Below, one piece after another: positions 36,089 through 46,459 of a stretch of 64,000 nt of DNA. Made by a program: the position numbers and the translations under genes. Source of the DNA: Vitrella brassicaformis (lineage: Eukaryota; Sar; Vitrellaceae); the NCBI GenBank assembly GCA_001179505.1, contig CDMY01000759.1:68654-132653 (forward strand), read 5' to 3'. The notes beneath the pieces were generated by a model. That model was not told the origin of the DNA. It ran no database searches and saw only the letters and a list, made by a program, of their open reading frames with translations. Within the stretch, counting starts at the first letter, position 1. Every line of letters begins with the position of its first letter.

Positions 36089-38590
36089 ATGAGATCGGTG
36101 ATTGATAGGGGGAGGGAGGGAGGGACGGAGAGAGAGATATGGTGGGTGGGTTGGCGGGCGGCAGGATGCACGGTCGGGTGAGGTGGTTTGCATATTTTGT
36201 CGGATGGATGGATGGATGGACGGTTGTTTGTATAGTAGGGTGCATGGGGTGGACGAGTTCTCGGCTGACTGATCGATATGAGTGAGGACCAGACAGAAGG
36301 ACACTTTTTTCACAACCGATTCCATCCATATTGAACACTCTGTCCAGGTATGGATGGCTTTTGCTCATTCACTCATTCCTGGACACCGATCGGGTCTTAC
36401 TCATCCACGCGCACGTGTCATTCATTCATCCCTCGTCAATTCGTCGTTCCGTCCACTACCAGGTGAAAGAAAACAGCACACACACACACACACACACAGC
36501 CGCCAGAAGCCAATAGACAGGCAGCAGAGTGGTCAAATACGTAAGGGAATGGCCCGGGATTCGGTCATATCACCCGCGCACCCCAGGCAGGCAGCACACC
36601 AGACACACAAACCGCTGCTGTCGGTGTTCGATGCGTGTGTGGGTGAGGGTGTGCCACGTGTGGGGGTGTGGTGTCCGAATGGTTGAGAGAGAGGAAAGTC
36701 CGCGCTGTGCTCCCATCCTCCATAATCCATCCATATATGCGTTAACTTCAGTTAGTCAGTCAGTCCATCAACACGTGTCCATTGATCGTGATGCACACCA
36801 GAGCCACCCACATCCATCCGTCCATCCAGCCAGCCAGCTCAAACGCAGCCAGCCGTCCATTAATTCGCATGTCCATTCACACACAGAGGCACGCACGAAA
36901 AAGCACTCCACGCGCACAGCCGCTCTGAGGCGCACACACACGTGGAGTGGAAGAAAGGCAGACAGACAGACAGCCAGGCAGGTGTGTGGGTGTGAGAGAG
37001 AGAGGGCAAACGAATTGCGGAGCACGGATCCACGGGGAGAGAGAACGTGGCCACACTCACACTCCGAGGACAGCCAGGCAGCAGTGGGTCTACTCACAAA
37101 CAAAACACACGACATTAGATGGCCCTATCAATTGGCTAAATGGCCTGCCATCAAAGGAAAGCACATCATAAATAAACTCATAGAGAGCACAAATGTTGAG
37201 CATGGGCAGCGATGAACAGCCTCACATGTGCACTCCATCCACTCACTGCTCACCCGCACGGGGAGCGGTCAGTCGAGCCGTTGTCTGTCTGTCTGTTTTG
37301 TCGGTCAGTCCGTCCGTCCACTGACACACATCCCAGGCCGCACGCACCACCCCTCCCCCTCCCAGCACCAGTTGTCCCATCACTGCCCCGGTCCCCAAGC
37401 TCACTCAGAGAGCGGCCAAAGGTCAGAGCGGCAATGGGGCAACTAGTGCTGGCAGAGGTGGTGTGGTGTGCGGGTGCCAAAGAAAAAATATCACCACCCC
37501 CCGTCCATCTGGCCATTCCATCCATTCCGTGCTCACTCACCCACTCATCTGATTCCAACCATGCCCAACCATCGTCAACCAACACACTGTTCACAGCCAG
37601 CCAATAGAATCGGCTCCAGGCGGGGTATCTATCCATCAAGTGTGTGCCGGCATTATAGGTCGGCAGCTCTGGCTGTCTGTCTGTTTGTCTACACCAGCAC
37701 TCGCCGCCGACATATATCATCACGCCGCACACGGTGGACCACCGGTGAAGCACACACACCGTCGGCCTCTGTCTGTCCCTCACTCACTGCCCATGCGCAC
37801 CGCACAGCCACCACGAACGATCGAGAGGCACACTCTTGCACGGCACAATTAAGGTGGCAATCGGTTGGAGGAAACAAGCAGGCCGCGTGTGCCCATCAAT
37901 CAAAACACAGACTGACTGGGTACATATGGGACAAGTGAATGAGTGAGTGATCGCGTGGTCGAGCCATCGATGGATCGAACTTCCGCTTTCCTTGCTTGCT
38001 TGCTTGCTCGCTCACCCACAACACACACACACACGCGACACCAGGCAGGCATCCTTCCCTTCCCGTGCACACAGATGGATACACACAGACAGCATGCCAG
38101 GCACCCCACCTCCTCCCGGCCCGTCCAAGGCAGGTAGGTAGGAAGGCACACAGACACACAGATCGAAGGGACGCTACTCACACCATTCATCCATCCATCC
38201 GTCCATCCAGCTGTCTGTCCCCCCATGACCACAGCCACCAAGAACGATCGAAGGCACACTCTTGCACGAGCTGGCAGTCGGCCGTCAATGGCTGCTGGAG
38301 CTCATCAACAAAACAGACTGGACAAGTGAGTGAGTGAGTGAGTGAGTAAGCGAGTCGTCGTGTCATCTGATCAAGCCATCGATCGAACTCCTTCCTTCCC
38401 TCCTTGCTTGCTCACCCACAACACACAGGCAGCGTCGGCCATACATCACATCACTCCCGTGCTATATATGCACACAATAGACAGACAGACAGACAGCATG
38501 CCATGCCATGCCATGCCAGGCACCCCACCCCCTCCCGTCGAAGCCAATGCAGGTAGGTAGGTAGGCACACAGACAGACAGACTAGGGAGG
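36089..38590. other. 2.5-kb gene-poor stretch, outer part of the left inverted-repeat arm
   Basis: No supported gene. GGAT and CAGA tetranucleotide repeats are frequent. From about 36564 it matches, in reverse complement, the stretch around 58870-61368 on the right side of the window. That includes a non-repetitive ~750-bp block (36840-37600) that matches 59360-60132. Confidence 0.6.
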
Positions 38591-41500
38591 CTACTGAGGT
38601 CCGATGCACTGCAGGCGGCCGCCAACGCGCTCCCATTTCCTCTCGTATTCCCTCCTCGCCCTTCGCCGCCGTCCACCTGCTGCTGCAGCGGCAGCTCCTC
38701 CCGCCGCCGCCGCCGCTGCCGCACCGCTGGGTGGGGGCTGCTGGTGCTGGTTGTGGTTCTGCTTGCGCTTCTTGCGCGCGCCGAGGTGCTCTGTGTCTGA
38801 CTCGGTGTCGTCCTCGGGCGCACCCCTGCAACAAATCACACACACACACGCAATCCATCAGGTGCTTGGCCGTGAATGTGGGCGTGTGTGTATACGTGTG
38901 TGTGTGTCTCTATGCCGACGTACCGCTTGCGGCTGCCGCCCACGTTGGCATGAACATCCTGCATCAGCTCGTCGTCACCATGGCCAGCAGCTGCAGCAGC
39001 AGCCGCAGCAGCTCCTGAGGCCTTGGATGGCACCACACGAGCCAAGCCTGCGGAGAAAGGACACAGTTGTGTCGGGTTTCCTCAGTCACTCCACTCACTT
39101 ACCGTCGCCAACCTCCATATGGTCATCGGCGTAGCGGTGCAACGATTCCCTCAAGAAGCCATGTGAGCGGCCGGGTGGCTTGAAGATCTTGCCGGCCAAC
39201 TCATCATGTGTGCCAAACTCCTCGTCCGTATCGGTCAACAACGTGCCCACACGACGGCCGCGTGGGGCCGGGGGCAAGGGAGGCACTGAGAGGCAGACAA
39301 ACAACAAGTGCCAGCAAAGAGGGGCCCATTTTCTTTCTCTCTCTTTGAGGGGGACAGGCGGGGTCAGTTTGGCTGTCTGTGTGGCCTTGCGTGTGCGGGT
39401 GTTTGCATACCAGAAGCAGCGTCGTCCCCCCTGTAGTTGTCCATCTCAGCCTCCAGGTCCAATTGCATCCGACGGCCGCGTGGGGCCGGGGGCGGGGGCA
39501 GTGGGGGAGGCACTGACAGACAGACAGACCGACAGACAGACAGCCAACCGCGTCGGCAGATGAGGGGCATGTGTGTGACCGATGGGTGTGTGCGTATCTG
39601 CTTACTCTGGTCATTCTCCTCATCCATCTCGTCCATGTTCGACAACAACTTCATAGGCCGTCCGCCGCGAGGGGGCGGGGGCGGACCACGGGCAAAGGCG
39701 GTACCTGACGGAGGAGGACACACAGAGCAGGGTGAGGAGGAAACACGCTATGAGTGCCTGCCTGCCTGCACACGCACCTTCGGCAGCCATCGTAGAGCAC
39801 CACTGTCTGCCCGCCTCAGTGAGGCCGACGTTCGGCGCGATGGATCGGTACTCGCGGATCTGCACCAGGCAGGCAGGCAGCAGCCACGCAGAGAATGAGG
39901 CAGCATATGTGTGTATGTGTGCAGCGATCCGATCCACACCTCGGTGTATGCCGTGTCGAACAAACTCCTGCCCTGCCCATGGTCCACAGCAGCGGCAGCC
40001 GCGGCGGCAGCGGCACTGGCGGACCCTCCTCGGTTATGTGTGTATGTGTCCTTCTTCAACGCGGCCAACACACAGGAAGCGATGCAGCCAGTCCGGGAGA
40101 CGCCTGTGTGGGCAGCAAACAGACACGCAGACAAGGACACATGTATGTGTGCGTGGGGCGGTGTGTGCATCTGACTGGTCGGCTGGCTGTTAGTTAGTGC
40201 AGCCAGTGGATGGGCTCTCACTGACTCAAGTGACTCACTCACGCACTCACCGGCGCGGCAGTGGATCAGCAGGGTGGTCTCCGGATCCTCGAGGGCCTTC
40301 AGGCAGAAGTCTATGGCTGCGACTCCAGCTGTCGCGAAATTGTGCACTCCGTCGTCACTGCCGTCCTGCATACACACGGAGAGAATGAGATATCGACTGC
40401 TCGTCCTTCTGCGTGTGTGTGTGGTGTTTGTCCGCCCACCTTCATGTTTTTGACGTCGCAGAAGGTCACCTCCGGCAGGTCGTTGCCCTTGGAGGCGCAT
40501 GTGTACTCGCCCCCCGCCGTGTCGCCCGCCGCCAAGTTGCACACATGGGTGACCTTGGCCGTCTTGAGGAACTGACAGATGGACAGGCAAACAAAGCAAT
40601 GTGTCACCACAGATGCCGATGCGATATCGTCCTCAGCACACAGGGGTACGTGAATTACCTACCTTTGTGTCGTGTGCGGCCTCCCTGCTCCCTATCAGCA
40701 GCTTCCCCTTGGCCTCGCCCAAATCGTATATACGAACGACGTTCCTCCGAGACAGCAGACACACACAGAGAAGGATGATTTGCATGGTCGCCTCGTCTGC
40801 AGCCCTCCCCATTGCTAGCGCATCGCACGTACTCCTGGTGGTATTCGAATATGGTGTTAGTGAGCGGGTCTGTGCGGTCCATTCTGTGGGTGCGGTTGCC
40901 CTTGGGCGACGGGCGGTTGGCTGGCGCAGAATGCATACGACAGACACAGGGAGGGAACGGACAGAATTCCCTCACGTCGTCCCCTCGCTCACCCACTGAT
41001 TCCCTCCCTCCCTCCGTCACCTGCTCCGGCGTCCAGCTCCGCCTCGGTGTCGATGCTCAGCAGCCGCAGTTTCCTCATGCTCAGCACCGGCTGCCACACC
41101 TACCAGCAAAAATCAAGGCAACGCGGTCGCATGCATGGCGAATGCGATGCAGCGGACTCATGCATGCCGCAAATGGCGTGTGGCGGCGGCCACTTACGTA
41201 CCGCTGGCAATGCGGTCCACCGCAATGCAATGATGCAATACAGACGAGCGACAAACGGGCCAGTCAGCTCACTTGCTCTGTTGCCTCATGGTTTTCTTTC
41301 TCGCGCCCCTGCTGTTTTAGGGCTGGCGTGAAACGAACTTTTTGGCTTGCGAGCTTAGAAAACCGATCTGCTGCGCGCTCTTCCTCACGTATTCGAGGAA
41401 ATATGTCAGTGCTTCCCGCTGCCGAGTGCCCGGACCCGCCTCACGAGGCGCCCCGCCTGAACTTTCTGCCCTGGGATCCCTCCCAAGTATGCCTTGCCCC

Positions 41501-41820
41501 TCACAGCCCCTTCCATCAGGAGACCAGATCCACCCGAAGCGACACTCTGTCAGACATGTCCGCCCGGCTGCACCTCATCCCCCCCGCTACATCTGCGAAC
41601 GGGGGAACTTCCAGCACCGAGTCAGCCACTTCCCTGACGCGCCGGGCACGACAGCTGGCGCCAGACTGCCCGCGCACGGACCAGGACAGCGACTCGCCCG
41701 TCTCCATTTCGTCGACTTTGCCCGTTTCCCCATCCTTTATGGCGCGGGAGAAGGACGGCTGGGGTCAGTGGTCCATCACCAAGTGGCTGTACTATTGGGG
41801 GGAGTTGTTTCTTGATCTGC
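36564..41820 (+). repeat. Left arm of large inverted duplication
   Basis: Read in reverse complement this stretch matches 55194-61368 nearly base for base over long coding and non-coding blocks. The inner edge is sharp: CTTGATCTGC at 41811-41820 pairs with GCAGATCAAG from 55194, and the sequences differ immediately beyond. Outward, identity is continuous to 36839/60132. A 1.1-kb stretch is then present only on the right, and about 120 bp of similarity resumes (36564-36688 with 61264-61368). The arm contains a complete DUSP gene (minus) and the 5' exon of a PGM-like gene (plus). Confidence 0.93.
38591..41078 (-). CDS. Dual-specificity phosphatase, left-arm copy (looks intact)
   Basis: Cysteine-dependent phosphatase of the dual-specificity (DSP) fold. 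The ATG at 41078 gives MRKLRLLSIDTEAELDAGAG. Next come RPSPKGNRTHRMDRTDPL and IYDLGEAKGKLLIGSREAAH (the L-x-I-G-S-x-x-A strand of DSPs), then THVCNLAAGD. The active site LLIHCRAGVSRTGCIA carries the HCxxGxSR P-loop, with Cys nucleophile and Arg; the general-acid Asp is probably in the DGSDDGVHNF loop upstream. After the domain comes an alanine run and EYRSIAPNVGLTEAGRQWCS. The long tail has proline-rich PRGGRP / APRGRR repeats, PPGRSHGFLRESLHRYADDH and a basic end (ARKKRKQ, RRRRARREYERKWERVGGRL) that suggests nuclear location. About ten exons. The join between exons 2 and 3 does not resolve cleanly. It is divergent from the PGM-like gene (start 41403). Confidence 0.8.
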
Positions 41821-43010
41821 TGGCTGAGCTGGTGGTCAAGGTGCTGTCGACGCTGATATGGCGGCACCGGACGAAAACGCGGCCCAAGAGGATCATTTTG
41901 GTGCGGCACGGGGAGTCTTTGGGCAACAAATACCCGAGCACGTACTTCGACGTGCCCGATAACCTCATCCCTCTAACCGACAAGGGCCGACGGGAGGCGA
42001 GGGTACGCAGGGAGAGCAGACACGGGCGGGGTGTGCACACGTTCTGCAGCCACTGGTGTGTGTGTGTGTTTGCGTGTGTGTGTGTGTGCAGGAGGCTGGC
42101 GAGTCCCTGAAGCAGCTGATCGGCAACGAGACGGTCTCATTTTACGTCAGCCCCTTTCTGCGGACCGCCCAGACCTTCGAGGAGATGATCAAAGCATTCG
42201 ACCGGGGGCAGTACTGGGTAAGCTCACCATATCGCCCCTTTCCTTGCCCATGTTCTCCTTCCTTGATGCCTGTGTCAGGTTCGGTACGAGCCACGCATTC
42301 GCGAGCAGGAGTGGGGCTTTCTGCCCGGAAAAGAGTCGTTCGAAGAGGTCCGTGAGGGCAATGGACACGTCATTTTTCTGCATGTGTGGATTGTCCGTTG
42401 CTCTGCACGTGTGCAGGCCCGTGCTAAGCGGCAGCACGTGGGTCGGTTCTTCTTTCGGTTCCAGGGCGGCGAGAGCGGCGCCGACGTGTACGACCGAGTG
42501 ACGTCCTTCCTGCACACGCTATTCAGAGAGTTCGACAGCAAGGGCGGTCAGATGGACAACGTGATCCTTGTCAGCCACGGGTTCACCTGCAGGGTCTTCA
42601 TTATGAGGTAGCCAGACGCTGCCACGGTCGGGCGAGTCTCTGATTCTTCCTTGTGAGTTCGTGTGTGTGTTGTGTAGGTATTTCCACTACAGCTACCAGG
42701 AGATGGAGAGCTGGGAGAACCTCAGGAACTGCGAATACGTCATCCTCGAGAAGAACAAGTCGGGCGCCTACGAATGCATCACGCCACTCGAACGCAACCC
42801 CCTCGCACCGCCGCTCACCGACCACGGTAAGATACCCTCACACATTCACAAACAGGCGCGTGGACCCCCAGGTGCTCCCTTGGCATGTGTGTGGCTGTGC
42901 CAGGTCCGTGTATGTGTCGGACGTGCTCAAAGGCTGCCGGCAAGGGCCCCATACCGCCGCGCGACAAGAGCAGATACAGCGTCCTCACCGACATCTTCAG
43001 GAACGACTGA
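41403..43010 (+). CDS. Phosphoglycerate mutase-like (histidine phosphatase) protein, intact copy
   Basis: Member of the histidine-phosphatase superfamily, which uses a catalytic His in an RHG motif. Exon 1 (41403-about 42003) encodes a ~130-residue Ser/Thr/Pro-rich leader, a hydrophobic/aromatic stretch (WLYYWGELFLDLLAELVVKV) that may anchor it to a membrane, then RIILVRHGESLGN with the RHGES catalytic motif. Later exons give YVSPFLRTAQTFEEM (substrate-binding Arg), PRIREQEWGFLPGKES (the E-Q-x-G region), FHTLFREF-like coding and VILVSHGFTCRVFIMR with the second catalytic His. The last exon ends LTDIFRNDstop at 43010. Six or seven exons, with phases matching throughout. The substrate is unknown; the leader is unlike that of a glycolytic enzyme. 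Exon 1 is duplicated, truncated, at 55194-55611. Confidence 0.88.
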
Positions 43011-44558
43011 GCCAGCCAGGGAGGGAGGGAGGGAGGGGAGGGGCCGCAACGCGACGCGTCGGCATACTCACTGCCCACGTTTCTCGTGTTGTCTGTCTCT
43101 ATGCCTGACTCCGCCGACACAAAGCCGGTGGGGCGGGCAGTTTTTCAGTGTCACATGGGCAGCCAGCTGCATGATAACTGATGCTCATTTGAGCATTCAT
43201 CCATTCATCTGTTCTCGCTGTCTTTTTCAGTGCATGGAATATGCCATGCGATGCGATGCGATGGCACGTGTGTGCTGATGGGCACATATGAGGGTGGAGG
43301 CGGGTGCAGGGGGTCACCCATGCATACATAGAGCACACATGTGGATATCTGTCTGTCTGCCTGTCTGCCTGCCTGGTGTGTGCGTCCATTTTGGTATGTC
43401 GAACATGCCGGCGGGGTGACCGCCCGGCTGATTTCTATCTATCGGTGTGAGGAGGGACGGGGCGGATTGGAGGGAGGGAGGGGTCTTTTCTGTGTACAGC
43501 ACAGCACCAACGAGGGAGACGGGCCGACTGACTTGCCGACTTTCTTCCTTTTTGCTTGGTGTGTGTACAACTGCTCGGTCGAAAGCCGCGTGAGTGCACT
43601 CATGAATGGACGCACCAAGACATTAGAGACATCCAACTATCGTCCTCCCTCGGCTTGTGTCTCAGCCCGATGGATGGCTGTCCCCTTCAACGTGGTCATG
43701 GAAATATGAAACATGGGAATATAAAATGTAGGCAGAGATTCCCCACCCACCTTCCTCGCTGCCCTTACGCATCAACACAGACAGACTTCGCCAATCATAC
43801 ATATGTGCGTGAACGTCAGTCAGTCAGTCCATCAACACGTGTCCATCGTGATTCACACCAGAGCCATCCATCCATACGCACATCCATCCATTGTGCACCG
43901 CATAGTCTCTCCCTCCAACTACACCGTCGCTGACCATGCATCCAGAAGAGACGACACGGCTGGGCATGGTTCTTCCTTTTTGCTTGGTGTGTGTACAACT
44001 GCTCGGTCGAAAGCCGCGTGAGTGCACTCATGAATGGACGCACCAAGACATCATCTAATGAGAGATCCAATTGTCGTCCTCCCTGGGCTTGTATCTCAGC
44101 CCGATGGGTGGCTGTCCCCTTCAACGTCGTCATGGAAATATAAAACATGGAAATATAAAATGTACGCAGAGATTCCCCACCCCAACTTCCTCGCTGCCCT
44201 TGCCGCCCTTGCCTGCCTTGACTGTCTTTTGCCCTCCACTTGTCCCCTGCCGCCAGGTTGCACACGTGCGTCAGGCCAGCCGACCTCAGAAACTGATGGA
44301 TGGACAGGCAGGCAGAGAAAGGGACACACGCAATCCATGCCGGCACACATGAGTGAGTGTATGCACATTTTCTACCGATGGGTCATGCGCGGCGTCCCTG
44401 CTGCCTATGAGGAGCCTGCCTTTCGCCTCGCACAGATCATACAGATGGATGACATTCTCTCCTGTAGAGCAGAGACACACGCAGAGAAGGACAAAAAAGT
44501 ATTCACCGCATTAAGTGTGTGCTCTGCTCCCCTCCCCACTGCTGGCACATCGCACGTA
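43011..44558. other. Gene-poor stretch with duplicated non-coding element
   Basis: No gene supported. Two direct copies of a ~190-bp element lie at about 43548-43740 and 43978-44170 (each with TTGGTGTGTGTACAACTGCT and GAATGGACGCACCAAGACAT). Inverted relatives occur near 61740-62370. The downstream part (44200-44558) is minus-strand DUSP remnant. Confidence 0.6.
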
Positions 44559-44765
44559 CTATTGGTGGTGTTCGAAGACTGTGTTGATCAGGGGGTCTGT
44601 GCGGTCTATCTTCTCAGTGCGGTTCCCCTTTGGCGATGGACGACTCGCTGAAACAGAGGGGACAGACATGCAGTGATCCCTCCCCTCCCTCCCCATCGCC
44701 CATTGACTCACTCACCAGCCGGTGCGTCAACATTTGCGTCGGTGTTGATACTCAGTTTCACCGAC
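44200..44765 (-). pseudogene. Third, divergent DUSP fragment (N-terminal exons only)
   Basis: Minus-strand pieces follow the exon order of the DUSP genes in the inverted-repeat arms but have diverged: VKLSINTDANVDAPAG (compare LRLLSIDTEAELDAGAG), SRPSPKGNRTEKIDRTDPLI, IHLYDLCEAKGRLLIGSRDA and LRSAGLTHVCNLAAGD. The catalytic HCxxGxSR exon and everything after it are missing. A TAG stop at 44559-44561 sits where the intact gene has a Glu codon, two codons before the donor. It cannot encode a phosphatase. The middle exon appears to have been taken over as the last exon of the TPR gene upstream. Confidence 0.72.
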
Positions 44766-46192
44766 TGACTCACCGTGTGTGAGTGTCGGCAGCTTCTTCG
44801 CCGCGCCCGCACTCTTGTGGTTCGACGCAGCAGACCGGCGGTGGGGACGCTTCTTGGGAGACCCCTCGCTGAGCCCAGCCGACCCGACGGAGAACGCCAC
44901 TCCGCAGGACAGCGGCATCTTGGAGTCACACTCGTCAAAACTCAGGGGCGGCAAACCTGCACACATCCAACCATCCGCAGGATAGCAAAGCAGATCAGAT
45001 CAGATCGGGGGAGAGTGGGCTGTGCACTGGTCAGTCTCACTCACCTGTGTCGTGCTGCGGTTTGGCGGCCTTGACGGGGCGGAAGGCGAAGCCCATGCCC
45101 AGCTTGATCAGGCTCTTGTCCTGCTCGAGGAGCTGAAACTCAGACGCCTCAGACGTCGACTCGCCTCCGTCACAGTTGTGCTCATACAAGGAAAGCTTCT
45201 CACCAAACATCCCAGCAAACATCTGAACCAAACCACACACACACGACACACACATAGGACCCACGAGAAGGTCGGCTCTTGTCCTGTCCTGTCCTGTCCT
45301 GTCGTCTGTCCGCCCACCCACCTTGTGTTGGTGTGTGCGTCTGTCGGTCTTGGAGTGGATGTGCTTGGCCTGGTCGTGTTGGATCTTGAGTTTGAGCTGC
45401 TCGCCGGCGGGGTTGCCCTTGTCGGCCAGTAGCAGCGCATCCACCACGTTCATGGCCTTCTCGTAGTCCGTCAACTGATACTGATAACACACAGAGAGGG
45501 AGAGGGAGAGAGGCGGCATGTGCAAAGTTTGTTGAGTGTGATGAGGGCACATCGATGTACCTGCGTCGGTGTCGATAGACAACCCCAACCCTCCCAGTCG
45601 ACGACGGCATGGCGGGTCTACAGTCGGTCAACGAAGGACAGACAGACAAGAAGCCCACAGCCACCAATCATCCCGCCGCCCGCATGCATGACGCTTGATC
45701 CTCACCCGGTCTCTTGGGTGAGTCCTGCCGGCCCAGTCGGGGTGGGCTCCTTGGCGGGTTCCTTGGCCGGCTCCTGTGCCTGCTGCCGTGCGGTGTGTCA
45801 ATCGCTAGGGCAGGTCGCCTCATCCTCACCGCTACAGCCTGCATATGCAACAGCCAGAACACACCACACAGCAGGTGCGTTTGCATGCGTCACGAAGCCG
45901 TCACATACACAACGAATGCAGTGTCGGCGACCACTCACCGGTGTTGCCTGTGGCTGCCGCCTGTCTGTCGTCCTGATTGCCCTCAAGCCATGCAGCCTGA
46001 TTGCTCTCCGCGGTCGGGTGAGATGGACACCTTGCTCAGCCTCCCGACGATGTTGTTGACCCCCCGCACGCCATTCAGCTTCACCATGGCCTTCTGTGCA
46101 CACAACACACACACAACAGCTGAGGCTCCTGCTAGGAGCTCCTGCGCGTCGTGCTCCCTTAAGGCCGTGCAACTCAACACAGCTGGAGGCAT
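44559..46192 (-). CDS. TPR-type protein (FKBP-like C-terminus) ending in a DUSP-derived exon
   Basis: Tentative gene. From the ATG at 46192: MPPAVLSCTALREHDAQELL, then KAMVKLNGVRGVNNIVGRLS, an exon with QEPAKEPAKEPTPTGPAGLT, an exon ending LSIDTDA, then YQLTDYEKAMNVVDALLLAD followed by GEQLKLKIQHDQAKHIHSK and KMFAGMFGEKLSLYE. The last two resemble the end of TPR co-chaperones such as FKBP proteins, where a TPR helix is followed by a K-F-x-x-M-F motif. No peptidyl-prolyl isomerase domain is visible. The exon GLPPLSFDECDSKMPLSC ends with a phase-1 donor that matches the DUSP-like exon SRPSPKGNRTEKIDRTDPL, which then stops at 44559. The 5' exons (45800-46192) are uncertain because the frames do not join cleanly. 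Confidence 0.45.
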
Positions 46193-46459
46193 GCCATCGC
46201 TGATGAGGAGAATTGTTTGTTTTCAATTTGTTTTTTCGCAGTTTGTCTCGCTTTCTCGCCGTTACTTTTTCGCGAGTGACCGGCGAGGATTTTGCGGGCT
46301 GGGATCTCTGGCCGGGCAGCGTCGGATCCGGATTCTGGAAGGCTTAGGAAGATCTGGCATTGCTGGCAAGGGCAGGGTGGGGCCTGCTTTGGAAGATTTG
46401 TTCTTCCGTCGTAACGGCCAGTTGTACGCCGTGTGGAGCGTTCCGTGAGGGCGGCCTTC

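Noticed and set aside
36529-37215. 228-codon plus-strand ORF in the left arm
   Set aside because: Low-complexity (CA, CAGA and GGAT repeats); not preserved in the right-arm copy.
43556-43933. 125-codon ORF in the repeated element, also open at 61701-62243 (-)
   Set aside because: Open in relatives only because they are recent copies; the composition reflects CATC and CAGT repeats and no family is recognisable.
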